From NCBI RefSeq assembly GCF_013410565.1, contig NZ_JACCFO010000001.1, forward strand, positions 2,790,001 to 2,854,000: a stretch of DNA of 64,000 bases, read 5' to 3'. Below the pieces are notes generated by a model. The model did not search any database, was not told the origin of the DNA, and saw only the letters and a program-made list of their open reading frames with translations. The first letter of the stretch is position 1; the number at the start of each line of letters is the position of its first letter. Shown here piece after piece: positions 1 through 8,194 of the stretch. The translations under genes were made by a program, and so were the position numbers. This stretch comes from Streptomonospora nanhaiensis (GTDB lineage: Bacteria > Actinomycetota > Actinomycetes > Streptosporangiales > Streptosporangiaceae).

Positions 1-1
1 G

Positions 2-388
2 TGGTGGCGGGAGCACCGCCGCATCTGGGTCACCTTCCCCACGCCCGACGCCCTGCACCTGCTCGCCGGCGAGGACGTCCGCCACGCCCACCACCCCACC
101 ACGCGCAACCTCGCCAACCTGGTGCGCAACACCCTGCTGGCGGTGCGCACCCTGGCCCGCACCCGCCCGGCGGCGGTGGTCACCACCGGCGCGGGCGTGG
201 CCCTGCCGTTCTTCGTGCTGGCCTGGCTGCTGCGGATCCCCACCGTCTACGTCGAGGTCTACGACCGCATCGACACCCCGACCCTGACCACCCGGCTCTG
301 CCGCCCCTTCACCCGGCTGCACCTCACCCAGTGGGAGGAGCAGCGGGCCTTCCTGCCGACCGCCATCACCGTGGGACCGCTGCTGTGA
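2..388 (+). CDS. PssD/Alg14-like glycosyltransferase subunit, 5' end outside window
   Basis: The reading frame is open from base 2 and ends with TGA at 386-388, so only the last 128 residues are visible. They contain a short hydrophobic segment (AGVALPFFVLAWLLRIPTVY) followed by a YVEVYDRID-like stretch and a C-terminal TQWEEQ motif, as in PssD/Cps14F/Alg14 proteins. In this family the membrane subunit anchors the catalytic PssE/Alg13 partner and the pair adds the second sugar to a polyprenyl-PP-linked sugar during exopolysaccharide assembly. The next gene starts at GTG 385 inside this stop codon region (GTGA overlap), which implies translational coupling with its PssE-type partner. The frame starting at base 1 is open over the same bases but gives low-complexity Arg/Pro/His-rich sequence and is not the gene. 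Confidence 0.82.
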   Translation, partial: WWREHRRIWVTFPTPDALHLLAGEDVRHAHHPTTRNLANLVRNTLLAVRTLARTRPAAVVTTGAGVALPFFVLAWLLRIPTVYVEVYDRIDTPTLTTRLCRPFTRLHLTQWEEQRAFLPTAITVGPLL

Positions 389-1902
389 CCGACCGCCGCG
401 CCGACTCCGGCGCCGCCGCCGACCCCGCCGACCCGCGCCCGCTGGTGCTGGTGGCGGTGGGCACCGACCACCACCCGTTCACCCGGCTGATCGACTGGGC
501 CGACACCTACGCCGCCGAACGCCCCGAGGTCCGTGTGCTGGTGCAGCACGGCGCCACGCCCGCGCCCGGCACCGCCGAGGGCGTCGGCCTCATCGACCGC
601 GACCGGCTCGGCGCGGCCATGCGCGCGGCCGCCGCCGTCGTCACCCACGGCGGCCCGGCCACCATCAGCGAGGCCCGCGCGGCCGGCCGCCTGCCGATCG
701 CCGTGGCGCGCGACCCCGAACTCGGCGAGCACGTCGACGACCACCAGCTCCGGTTCGTCGCCCGGCTCGACTCCGCCCGGATGGTGCGCTCCTGCTCCAG
801 CTACCAGCAGTTCGCGGCCACCGTCGACAAGGCGCTGGCCCAGCCCGCCGACTTCCGGGTCGCCGAGGAGCCCGGCGAGGGCCCCGAGGCCGTGGCCCTG
901 CGCGCCGGCCGGCTGATCGACCTGCTCATCCGCGACACCCGCGCCGACCGCCCGCTCCCCGCCGCGCCGCCGCCGGGGGCGCCGGACACGCCCGAGTGGC
1001 CCGACGTCACCGTGGTCGTGCCCACCCGCGACCGCCCCGACCTGCTGCGCCGCACGCTGCGCCACATCGCCGGGCAGGACTACCCGGGCACCGTGCGCAC
1101 CCTGGTCGTCTACGACCAGGAGGAGCCCGACCCCGCTCTGGCCCGCACCGGCGGGTCCCGCCCGGTGGGCGTCCTGCGCAACACCGGGCGCCCCGGCCTG
1201 GCCGGGGCGCGCAACACCGGCGTCCTGGCCGCCGGCACCGAACTCGTGGCCTTCTGCGACGACGACGACACCTGGCTGCCGGGCAAGCTGCGCGCCCAGG
1301 TCGAGGTCATGCGCGCCGAGCCCGAGACCGAACTCGTGTGCTGCGGCATCCGGGTGGTCTACGGGCACGCCGAGGCCGAGCGGGTGCTCGACCGCACCTG
1401 TGTGGAGTTCGGCGACCTGCTGCGGTCGCGGCTGACCGAACTCCACCCCTCCACGTTCCTGCTGCGCCGCTCCGCGCTGGTCGAGGGCGCCGGCGGGGTC
1501 AACGAGGAGATCCCCGGCAGCTACGCCGAGGACTACGAACTCCTGCTGCGCCTGGCCCGGCGCGGCCCCATCCGCAACGTCCCCGCCGCGCACGTGCGCG
1601 TGCTGTGGCACGCCCGGTCCCACTTCGGCGGCCGGTGGCAGACGATCTCGACGGCGCTGCGCTGGCTGCTGGCGGCCTACCCGGAGTTCCGGCTGGTGCC
1701 GCGCGGGTTCGCCCGGGTGGCCGGGCAGATCGCGTTCGCCGAGGCCGCCGCCGGCCGGCGCGCCGCCGCCCTGGAGTGGGCGGTGGCGGCGCTGCGCGCG
1801 CACCCGGGCGAGGCCCGCGCCTACCTGGCGGCCGCGGTGACCTGCGGGCTGCCGCCGGGCGTGGTGCTGCGCGCCCTGCACCGCCGCGGCCGGGGCCTGT
1901 AG
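385..1902 (+). CDS. PssE/Alg13-like domain fused to a GT2 glycosyltransferase
   Basis: This 505-residue protein starts at GTG 385, overlapping the stop of the PssD-like gene. Residues 1 to about 190 are a GT28 C-terminal/PssE-like domain: a VLVAVGTDHHPFTRLIDW start and a VTHGGPATISEARAAGRLPIAV nucleotide-sugar binding loop. A Pro/Ala linker follows. From about residue 205 there is a GT2 (GT-A) domain: DVTVVVPTRDRPDLLRRTL, GLAGARNTGVLAA and the metal-binding acidic run CDDDDTW near residue 290. PssE proteins are normally about 160 residues and free-standing, so one polypeptide probably adds two consecutive sugars of the repeat unit. The call of two domains is firm; sugar specificity cannot be read from sequence. 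Confidence 0.8.
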   Translation: MTDRRADSGAAADPADPRPLVLVAVGTDHHPFTRLIDWADTYAAERPEVRVLVQHGATPAPGTAEGVGLIDRDRLGAAMRAAAAVVTHGGPATISEARAAGRLPIAVARDPELGEHVDDHQLRFVARLDSARMVRSCSSYQQFAATVDKALAQPADFRVAEEPGEGPEAVALRAGRLIDLLIRDTRADRPLPAAPPPGAPDTPEWPDVTVVVPTRDRPDLLRRTLRHIAGQDYPGTVRTLVVYDQEEPDPALARTGGSRPVGVLRNTGRPGLAGARNTGVLAAGTELVAFCDDDDTWLPGKLRAQVEVMRAEPETELVCCGIRVVYGHAEAERVLDRTCVEFGDLLRSRLTELHPSTFLLRRSALVEGAGGVNEEIPGSYAEDYELLLRLARRGPIRNVPAAHVRVLWHARSHFGGRWQTISTALRWLLAAYPEFRLVPRGFARVAGQIAFAEAAAGRRAAALEWAVAALRAHPGEARAYLAAAVTCGLPPGVVLRALHRRGRGL

Positions 1903-1927
1903 CCGCGCCGCGGGGCGGGGGCGCGCG

Positions 1928-2512
1928 TCAGCGACCGCTCAGCAGCGGGAGCAGGACGTGGTCGACGATCCGCTCCAGCGCGGCGGGGTCGAGCGGACGG
2001 TCCAGCAGGAAGCGTTCGCGCAGCAGCTGGGCGGGGAGGTCCAGGAGGGGTTCGGCGGGGTCGGCCGCCGCGGCCTCGCCGCGCGCGGCCGCGCGCGCGA
2101 CGATCTCGGCGATCTGGCGGCGGTCGTCGGGCCGGGCGAGGTCGCCGCGGATCTCGGCGAGGAGCGCGGGGTCGGCGGCGCTCTCGGCGAGCAGGCCCCA
2201 CAGGGTGTCGGCGGACCAGCGCCGCGCCAGGGCGGCGCGGTCGGCCAGCCACTCCAGGAGGTCGCCGCGCAGCGATCCGGTGTCGGGCACGGGGCCGGGG
2301 CGGCGGTGGCCGTGGGACACGGCGGCGTAGACCAGGTGGGCGCGGCTGGGCCAGCGGCGGTACAGCACCGGCTTGCTGGTGCCGGCGCGGTCGGCGACCG
2401 CGGTGACCGTGAGGCGGGTGTAGCCGACCTCGGCGAGTTCGGCCGCGACGGCGGCGAAGATCGCGTCCTCCAGCACCGAGCCGCGCCGCCGGGTGGCGGG
2501 TTCCCTCTCCAT
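1928..2512 (-). CDS. TetR family transcriptional regulator
   Basis: This 194-residue repressor has an N-terminal TetR helix-turn-helix (IFAAVAAELAEVGYTRLTVTAVADRAGTSKPVLYRRW) and a C-terminal ligand domain with no recognisable ligand signature. The frame extends to a GTG at 2530, but that codon lies inside a predicted operator (2524-2542), so ATG 2512 is preferred. The gene is divergent from the DUF385 reductase at 2665, and two matching 19-bp dyads lie between them, so it probably represses that gene and itself. It is convergent with the glycosyltransferase fusion, with only 25 bp between the stops. Confidence 0.85.
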   Translation of the reverse strand: MEREPATRRRGSVLEDAIFAAVAAELAEVGYTRLTVTAVADRAGTSKPVLYRRWPSRAHLVYAAVSHGHRRPGPVPDTGSLRGDLLEWLADRAALARRWSADTLWGLLAESAADPALLAEIRGDLARPDDRRQIAEIVARAAARGEAAAADPAEPLLDLPAQLLRERFLLDRPLDPAALERIVDHVLLPLLSGR

Positions 2513-2523
2513 GCACCCAGCAT

Positions 2524-2542
2524 AAGACACGTTGCGTTTCTT
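2524..2542. promoter_or_regulatory. Predicted TetR operator copy 1
   Basis: Imperfect 19-bp dyad AAGACAC-GTTGC-GTTTCTT: 7-bp arms with one mismatch and a 5-bp spacer. It lies just upstream of the TetR start at 2512. It matches the perfect copy at 2562-2580 in arm sequence and spacing. Confidence 0.6.
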
Positions 2543-2561
2543 AACGACCCCGGATACAGTG

Positions 2562-2580
2562 AAGAAACGGCGGGTTTCTT
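2562..2580. promoter_or_regulatory. Predicted TetR operator copy 2
   Basis: Perfect 19-bp dyad AAGAAAC-GGCGG-GTTTCTT. It begins 38 bp after the start of the first copy. It lies in the tetR/DUF385 intergenic region and is the stronger candidate for the reductase promoter. Repetition of the same arms and spacing within a divergent regulator promoter is the evidence; binding is inferred. Confidence 0.65.
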
Positions 2581-2664
2581 ATTGGTGCGGGCCGGGTCGC
2601 GGCTCGCACGCCGTGCGCACCCACCGCCGCCCTCTACCCCTCACCCCCTGTTCCGGAGGCCGCC

Positions 2665-3042
2665 ATGCCCATGCCCCGTGCGTTCCGCTCCCTCTCGCGC
2701 GTCCTCAACCCGGTGGTCCGCCCCCTGGCCGGCCGCCTGCCGCCGCTCGCGCTGGTGCACCACACGGGCCGGCGCACCGGCCGCGCCTACTCCACCCCGG
2801 TCATGGCGTTCCCCACCGGGGCGGGGTGGGTGATCGCCCTGGCCTACGGCTCCGACGTCCAGTGGCTGCGCAACGCCGAACACGCGGGCGGCGCCGACCT
2901 CACCCGGGCGGGCCGCCGCCACCGGGCGGCAGCGCTGCGCCGGGTCCCCGCGGCCGAGGCCGCCGGGCTGCTGCCCGCCTGGGCCCGCGCTGTCATGCGG
3001 CTGGCCGACGTCCGCGACTACCTCGTGCTCACCCCCGCGTGA
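2665..3042 (+). CDS. Nitroreductase/DUF385 family (Ddn-like, probably F420-dependent) protein
   Basis: This 125-residue protein starts at ATG 2665 behind a GGAGG site. The core PLALVHHTGRRTGRAYSTPVMAFPTGAGWVIALAYGSDVQWLRNAEHAG matches the small split-barrel deazaflavin-dependent nitroreductase family (DUF385), which uses F420 or flavin to reduce quinones, nitro compounds or unknown substrates. Length is normal for the family. It is divergent from the TetR gene and probably under its control through the dyads at 2524-2580. The natural substrate is unknown. Confidence 0.85.
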   Translation: MPMPRAFRSLSRVLNPVVRPLAGRLPPLALVHHTGRRTGRAYSTPVMAFPTGAGWVIALAYGSDVQWLRNAEHAGGADLTRAGRRHRAAALRRVPAAEAAGLLPAWARAVMRLADVRDYLVLTPA

Positions 3043-3070
3043 GCGGGCGCGGCCCGGCGCGCCGCCGGCC

Positions 3071-4735
3071 CTACTTCCGCAGCCCCCGCTCGCTGAGCCG
3101 CTCCGCGTGGCGCCGCGCCTGCTCGGCGAGCGCCAGCGCGTCCTCGATCGTCTCGCGGGCCCGCTCGGGCACGTTGACATAGGGGTCCCTGGCGGCCCTG
3201 CTGTAGCCGTGGGCGGCGTGGGCGTCGCGCAGCACCCGGAAGTCGCAGGTGGGCGCGGTCATGCCGTCCCACAGCTTGACCGCCCGCACCCGCTCGTACT
3301 TGCGCAGGGTCTCGGGGATCTCGGCGTACCACGCGGCGGTGGCCCGGGGGTCCCGCAGCGGCACCGTGCCCATCTCGCCGACCATCACCGGCTTGCCGGG
3401 GTCGATCCCGTGCTTCTCGCCCTCGGTCTGGATCCACTCGTAGGTGGGCCGCAGCGCGTCCTCGAAAGACTCCACGTGCTCCCAGTGGGGCTGCAGCTCG
3501 CACCCGGTCATGTTGTAGGCCTCCCAGCTGATCCAGTCGACGTAGGAGTTGCCGGGCCACAGGCCGGGCAGGCGGTCGAGGTTGTCGGGCCAGCCGGTGA
3601 CGTTCCAGACGAAGATCGCGTTGTCGGCGCCGTTGGCGCGGTAGAGGTCCACGATGTGCCGCCAGGCGGCCACGAACTCCTCGGGCGTGCCGCGGGTGTT
3701 GTAGCGCCTCTTGGCGTCGGCCTCGTGGTCGAAGGTGACGAAGAACGGCATGCCCAACTCGGCGATGTTGCGGGCCTGGGCGGTCAGGGAGTCGTCCAGC
3801 TCACCCTCGATGATCTGCCGGTAGCTGAGATCCGGGTGGCCGGGTTCCTCGAACCGCCGGGCCTCGATGTTGGCGTGCAGCATGCGGCCCTCGCGCGCCA
3901 GCGCGACCTCGCGGTCGGTGGGCACCTGGTGCTGGTCGACACCGTGCCAGGTGTAGACGATGTCCATCGGGCGGCCGGTGACCTTCTCCAGCGGCCGGGG
4001 ATCGCCCTCCCAGGGGGAGGCGCCCCACCACACCGCGCACGAGGGCTCCATGATGGCGCTCACCGTGCAGCGGTGCTGGTCCGGCGAAGGGCTGGGTGAG
4101 GAGGCGGCCGAAGGGCTGGGCGAGGCGCTCGGCGGCGCCGGCTCCGGAGCGGGGTCGCCGCCCGAGGGCGCGGCCGAGGGCTCCGCGCCGGCGGGCGCCG
4201 CCGACGGGTCGCCGCTGGGCTCGGCGGCGGCGGGCGAGGGAGCGGCCGCCGCGGACGCCGGGGCGCTGGGCGACTCCTGCGCCGCGGCGCCGCCCGAGGC
4301 CGGCGCGCTCGCCGAGGGCGAGGCGGCCGGCGAGGCACCCGCACCTTCCGAGGCGGCCGGCGAGGGCCCCGCCGAGGTACTGGTGGTGGTCGCCGGCGAC
4401 GGAACCCCGCCGTACTCGCTGACCGCGCCGTCAGGGCCCGCGGACGAGTAGTGGGTGGCAGTCGCCGACCCGGTGGCCGCGGGGCCGCTGCCGTACCCGC
4501 TGGACGCGCCCTGCGGCCCGGCCGACGCGTAGTCCGTGGCGGGCTGATGGCCGCCGTCCACGAACCGCGCCGCCGTGCCGCCCACGGCCACCGGCGCGCA
4601 GGCCACGGCCATCAGTGTCACCGCGATCGCCGCACCGCCGCGGCGCCCCGGTGTGCAGCGCTCCAGCAGCCGCGCCACCCGCCGGGTCGCGCGGTCGCCC
4701 TGCTCGGACCTGTGGACTCCCCCGGAAACACGCAT
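3071..4735 (-). CDS. Secreted GH26-like glycoside hydrolase with long Ala/Ser/Pro linker
   Basis: The 554-residue product has an Arg-rich N-terminus, one hydrophobic segment (about residues 34-55) acting as signal peptide or anchor, and two related 14-16 residue units of the pattern YxSAGPxGAxSxYG. A roughly 140-residue Ala/Ser/Pro/Glu linker and a catalytic domain from about residue 240 follow. The catalytic part resembles GH26 (endo-mannanase-like) enzymes: a Glu in FDHEAD (about 336) as acid/base and a Glu in VGEMGT (about 452) as nucleophile, with WISWEAYN between. ATG 4735 is preferred to the in-frame TTG 4741. In an exopolysaccharide locus such an enzyme may trim or release the polymer. 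Its exact bond specificity cannot be seen. Confidence 0.72.
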   Translation of the reverse strand: MRVSGGVHRSEQGDRATRRVARLLERCTPGRRGGAAIAVTLMAVACAPVAVGGTAARFVDGGHQPATDYASAGPQGASSGYGSGPAATGSATATHYSSAGPDGAVSEYGGVPSPATTTSTSAGPSPAASEGAGASPAASPSASAPASGGAAAQESPSAPASAAAAPSPAAAEPSGDPSAAPAGAEPSAAPSGGDPAPEPAPPSASPSPSAASSPSPSPDQHRCTVSAIMEPSCAVWWGASPWEGDPRPLEKVTGRPMDIVYTWHGVDQHQVPTDREVALAREGRMLHANIEARRFEEPGHPDLSYRQIIEGELDDSLTAQARNIAELGMPFFVTFDHEADAKRRYNTRGTPEEFVAAWRHIVDLYRANGADNAIFVWNVTGWPDNLDRLPGLWPGNSYVDWISWEAYNMTGCELQPHWEHVESFEDALRPTYEWIQTEGEKHGIDPGKPVMVGEMGTVPLRDPRATAAWYAEIPETLRKYERVRAVKLWDGMTAPTCDFRVLRDAHAAHGYSRAARDPYVNVPERARETIEDALALAEQARRHAERLSERGLRK

Positions 4736-4877
4736 GCACAATTAGTTACCACACATGCACGTAGAGCAACATAAGTATGCATTTTCGGGCGCGTCGCATT
4801 GCCGATAAGTCCGACACCGCCCGCGACGGCCCTTCCGCGCCGCGCCGCGGCCCGTACGCAGCCGGACGCCGCCGTGC

Positions 4878-5804
4878 TCAGTACCCGAACCGCCGCCGGC
4901 TCGCGCATGTCAGCGCCGACACCGCCACCCGGTTCAGCGGGGCCAGCCCGGACCGCCACGAGAGGTCGGCGCGCACCCGCACCGCGCCGGTGGAGAACCG
5001 CATCGGGTTGCCCGAGACCGTGTGTGCGGGCGACAGCCGCGCCGTGCCGTCGGCCGCCACCGGCAGGGAGCCGCCGCGGTGCCCGGCGAACGCCGCGATC
5101 CCCCGGAACTCCGCCACCGGGTCGGCCGTGAAGTCCTCGTAGCGCACCCGCCGCGTGGGCACGCCGTCGCGCGTCAGCCAGGCCAGGATCTCGTTCTGCG
5201 CCGTCCACTGCAGGGCCGCCCGCCCCGCCGAGTAGCGCGCCATCTCCTGCTCGGGACTGGTGGCGGTGGCGTCGGGCCGGGGCACCCGCTTGGCCCAGGC
5301 GTGCGCCACCGCGCGGGGGTCGCGCAGCACGTGCAGCAGCCGCAGCCCGCGGCCGTAGCGGTGGCGCAGGCACGCAGCGAGCGAGGCGTGCTTGCTGGAG
5401 TCCACGACCACCCGGCACCCGCTCACGCGGGCCACGGCCCCGTAGAGCCGGTCGTAGAGGTCGGTGTAGCGGCCCACCCGCTCGGCCAGCGCCGCCGGGG
5501 GCCGGCCGCGCAGCAGCGCGGGTACGTACCGGGTGCGGTCCACGGCGTCCTTGAGCGCCAGGACCTCGCGGGGGTCGACCCGCTCCCAGCCGCCGAAGGC
5601 CGCGCGGCCCACGGCGGTCCAGAAGCCGCACTCGGCGAACGGGGAGCCGCAGCCGCACAGCTCGCCGTCGACGAGCGCCCGGCGCCACATGTGCACGACC
5701 TCGCCCACGGAGCACACCCCGGGCAGCTCGCCCAGCAGCCGCTCGATCAGGGTCGAGCCCGAGCGGCCCATGCCGCCCACGAACAGCAGTTGAAAGTCCT
5801 CCAC
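4878..5804 (-). CDS. PAPS-dependent sulfotransferase
   Basis: This 308-residue protein starts at GTG 5804. It has the 5'-phosphosulfate loop GGMGRSGSTLIERLL at its N-terminus and the 3'-phosphate motif LLHVLRDPRAVAHAW mid-protein, together with VVDSSKHASLA and YEDFTADP. These define a sulfotransferase of the carbohydrate/Stf type that moves sulfate from PAPS to an acceptor. It lies directly downstream of cysN on the same strand, with cysD and cysQ further upstream, so donor synthesis and transfer appear to be co-located. The acceptor is inferred to be the polysaccharide made by the neighbouring glycosyltransferases. A perfect 14-bp inverted repeat covers the start codon. TACTAG at 5813-5818 could be a -10 box giving a leaderless transcript. 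Confidence 0.85.
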   Translation of the reverse strand: MEDFQLLFVGGMGRSGSTLIERLLGELPGVCSVGEVVHMWRRALVDGELCGCGSPFAECGFWTAVGRAAFGGWERVDPREVLALKDAVDRTRYVPALLRGRPPAALAERVGRYTDLYDRLYGAVARVSGCRVVVDSSKHASLAACLRHRYGRGLRLLHVLRDPRAVAHAWAKRVPRPDATATSPEQEMARYSAGRAALQWTAQNEILAWLTRDGVPTRRVRYEDFTADPVAEFRGIAAFAGHRGGSLPVAADGTARLSPAHTVSGNPMRFSTGAVRVRADLSWRSGLAPLNRVAVSALTCASRRRFGY

Positions 5805-5837
5805 ACCGGCACACTAGTACGCCGTGTGCCGGTGTGG
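5801..5837. promoter_or_regulatory. Perfect 14-bp inverted repeat over the sulfotransferase start codon
   Basis: The left arm CCACACCGGCACAC (5801-5814) and the right arm GTGTGCCGGTGTGG (5824-5837) are exact reverse complements separated by 9 bp. The GTG start of the sulfotransferase (5802-5804) is inside the left arm. In mRNA the start would be buried in a stable hairpin; as DNA it could be an operator. It lies in the 89-bp cysN-sulfotransferase gap. Confidence 0.7.
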
Positions 5838-5893
5838 TCACGCTGCGGTCGCACCCGGCCCGCCGCGACGGCCGGGCAAGCCCGCGCGGCCGC

Positions 5894-7162
5894 CTAGTCG
5901 GCGTGGACGATCATGCCCGCGCCGACCGTGGCGTTGGTGCCCTCGTCGATGAGGATGAACCCGCCGGTGAGCCGGTTCTCCTTGTACTCGTCGGCGAACA
6001 GCGGCTGGGTCGAGCGCAGGCTCACCCGGCCGATCTCGTTGAGGGAGAGGTCGGTGGCGTCCTCGTCGCGGTGCAGCGTGTTGACGTCGAGCCGGTAGAG
6101 CAGGTCGCGCACCAGCACCTTGGCGGTGCGGGTGGTGTGCTTGATCAGCAGCCGCGAGCGCGGGGTGAGCTTGCGGGCCTCCGACATCCAGCACACCATC
6201 GCGTCGATGTCCTGGGACACCTCGGGCTGGTTGTTGTGCCGGCACAGCATGTCGCCGCGCGAGATGTCGATCTCGTCCTCGAGCAGCATGGTCACCGACA
6301 TGGGCGGGAACGCCTCGTCCAGCTCGCCGTCGGGGGTGAGGATCTTGGCCACCCGGGTGGTCAGGCCCGAGGGCAGGTGCATGATCTCGTCGCCGCGCTT
6401 GAACACCCCGCCGGCCACCTGCCCGGCGTAGCCGCGGTAGTCGTGCAGCTCGGGGTCTGCCGCGCGGTGCGGGCGGATCACGTACTGCACCGGGAACCGC
6501 GCGTCGATGAGGTTGCGGTCGGAGGCGATGTGCACGTGCTCCAGGTGGTGCAGCAGCGAGGGGCCGTCGTACCAGGGCATGTTGATGGAGCGGTCCACGA
6601 CGTTGTCGCCGTGCAGCGCCGACATCGGGATGAAGGTGAGGTCGCTGACGTCCAGCTTGGTGGCGAACGCCGAGAACTCCTGCTTGATCTCCTCGAACCG
6701 CTCCTGGGAGTAGTCGACGAGGTCCATCTTGTTGACCGCCAGCACCAGGTGCGGCACCTGCAGCAGCGTGGTCAGGAACGCGTGGCGGCGGCTCTGCTCC
6801 TGCAGGCCCTTGCGGGCGTCGACCAGGATGATCGCCAGGTCGGAGGTGGAGGCCCCGGTGACCATGTTGCGGGTGTACTGGATGTGTCCGGGGGTGTCGG
6901 CGATGATGAAGGTCCGCCGCGGGGTCGCGAAGTAGCGGTAGGCCACGTCGATGGTGATGCCCTGCTCGCGCTCGGCGCGCAGGCCGTCGGTGAGCAGCGC
7001 GAGGTTGGTCTGCTCCTCGCCGCGCCCCCGGCTCGTGCGCTCGACCGCGTCGAGCTGGTCCTCGAAGATCGACTTGGAGTCGAAGAGGAGCCGGCCGATC
7101 AGGGTGCTCTTGCCGTCGTCGACCGACCCGGCCGTGGCGAACCGCAGGATGTCTGTACTCAT
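5894..7162 (-). CDS. cysN: Sulfate adenylyltransferase subunit 1 (GTPase)
   Basis: This 422-residue EF-Tu-like GTPase drives ATP sulfurylase (CysDN), which makes adenosine 5'-phosphosulfate from ATP and sulfate. Visible motifs are the P-loop GSVDDGKST (residues 12-20), DTPGH (89-93) and NKMD, followed by beta-barrel domains. There is no C-terminal APS-kinase (CysC) domain, so the kinase needed to reach PAPS must lie elsewhere. ATG 7162 is chosen over TTG 7177 because it gives the normal MSTDILRFATAGSVDDGKST start. It follows cysD by 38 bp in the same operon and leads into the sulfotransferase. Confidence 0.95.
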   Translation of the reverse strand: MSTDILRFATAGSVDDGKSTLIGRLLFDSKSIFEDQLDAVERTSRGRGEEQTNLALLTDGLRAEREQGITIDVAYRYFATPRRTFIIADTPGHIQYTRNMVTGASTSDLAIILVDARKGLQEQSRRHAFLTTLLQVPHLVLAVNKMDLVDYSQERFEEIKQEFSAFATKLDVSDLTFIPMSALHGDNVVDRSINMPWYDGPSLLHHLEHVHIASDRNLIDARFPVQYVIRPHRAADPELHDYRGYAGQVAGGVFKRGDEIMHLPSGLTTRVAKILTPDGELDEAFPPMSVTMLLEDEIDISRGDMLCRHNNQPEVSQDIDAMVCWMSEARKLTPRSRLLIKHTTRTAKVLVRDLLYRLDVNTLHRDEDATDLSLNEIGRVSLRSTQPLFADEYKENRLTGGFILIDEGTNATVGAGMIVHAD

Positions 7163-7200
7163 GTGCACACGTTCCAAAGGGGTGGGGTCAGGGCCGGGGT

Positions 7201-8133
7201 CTAGAAGTAGCCCTCGCGCTTGCGGTCTTCCATGGCCGCCTCGCTGGAGCGGTCGTCGGCGCGGGTCTGGCCGCGCTCGGTGATCCGGGTCGCGGCGATC
7301 TCGGCCATGATCTCGTCCAGCTCCACCGCCGTGGAGCGCACGGCCCCGGTGCAGGTCATGTCACCGACGGTGCGGTAGCGCACGGTGGCCTCGAACAGCT
7401 CCTCGTCCTCGCCCCGCGTGATGTAGGGGTTGTCGGAGAGCAGGATGCCGTCGCGCTCGAAGACCTGGCGCTTGTGCGAGAAGTAGATGGAGGGGAGTTC
7501 CAGCCTCTCGCGCGCGATGTAGCCCCATACGTCCAGCTCGGTCCAGTTGGACAGCGGGAAGACCCGAATGTGCTCGCCCATGTTGATGCGGGTGTTGTAC
7601 ACGTTCCACAGCTCGGGGCGCTGGGCCTTGGGGTCCCACTGGCCGAACTCGTCGCGGAAGGAGAACACGCGCTCCTTGGCGCGGGCCTTCTCCTCGTCGC
7701 GGCGGGCGCCGCCGAACGCGGCGTCGAACCGGTACTTCTCGATGGCCTCCAGCAGCGCCGCGGTCTGCAGCCGGTTGCGGCTGGCCCAGCGGCCGGTGGG
7801 CTCCACGACCTTGCCGGCGTCGATCTGCTCCTGCACCGAGGCCACGATCAGCTCCACGCCGGCCTCGGCCACCCGGCGGTCGCGGAACTCCATGACCTCG
7901 GGGAAGTTGTGGCCGGTGTCGACGTGCATCACCGGGAACGGAACGGCCCCCGGCCAGAACGCCTTCTCGGCGAGCCGCAGCATGACGATGGAGTCCTTGC
8001 CGCCCGAGAACAGCAGGACCGGCCGCTCGAACTCGGCGGCCACCTCGCGCATGATGTAGATCGCCTCGGCCTCAAGGAAGTCCAACTGGGAGAGCTGGTA
8101 TCTGCCGAGCGGCGCCGTATTGGCCTGACTCAT
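7201..8133 (-). CDS. cysD: Sulfate adenylyltransferase subunit 2
   Basis: This 310-residue protein is the catalytic PP-loop subunit of ATP sulfurylase and carries the pyrophosphatase-type motif LLFSGGKDSIVML (SGGKDS at 43-48). ATG 8133 gives the normal family length; the open frame upstream to 8331 has no family similarity. It is followed by cysN. No cysH, sulfite reductase or sulfate-transport gene is adjacent, which separates this pair from an ordinary assimilation operon and supports a role in PAPS supply for polysaccharide sulfation. Confidence 0.95.
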   Translation of the reverse strand: MSQANTAPLGRYQLSQLDFLEAEAIYIMREVAAEFERPVLLFSGGKDSIVMLRLAEKAFWPGAVPFPVMHVDTGHNFPEVMEFRDRRVAEAGVELIVASVQEQIDAGKVVEPTGRWASRNRLQTAALLEAIEKYRFDAAFGGARRDEEKARAKERVFSFRDEFGQWDPKAQRPELWNVYNTRINMGEHIRVFPLSNWTELDVWGYIARERLELPSIYFSHKRQVFERDGILLSDNPYITRGEDEELFEATVRYRTVGDMTCTGAVRSTAVELDEIMAEIAATRITERGQTRADDRSSEAAMEDRKREGYF

Positions 8134-8194
8134 GAACCCGCCTAACGCTTTGTTGCCGCACGCCTGGACTGCCGGTGGTGGAGTGGCTGGGCAC

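Noticed and set aside
1-384. Frame 1 extension of the PssE-GT2 protein back to base 1
   Set aside because: The translation is Pro/His/Arg low-complexity. Frame 2 over the same bases encodes the PssD-like subunit, and GTG 385 overlaps its stop.
259-1881. 540-codon minus-strand frame opposite the PssE-GT2 gene
   Set aside because: The product is Gly/Gln/Val/His-rich without domains, while the plus strand encodes recognisable glycosyltransferases.
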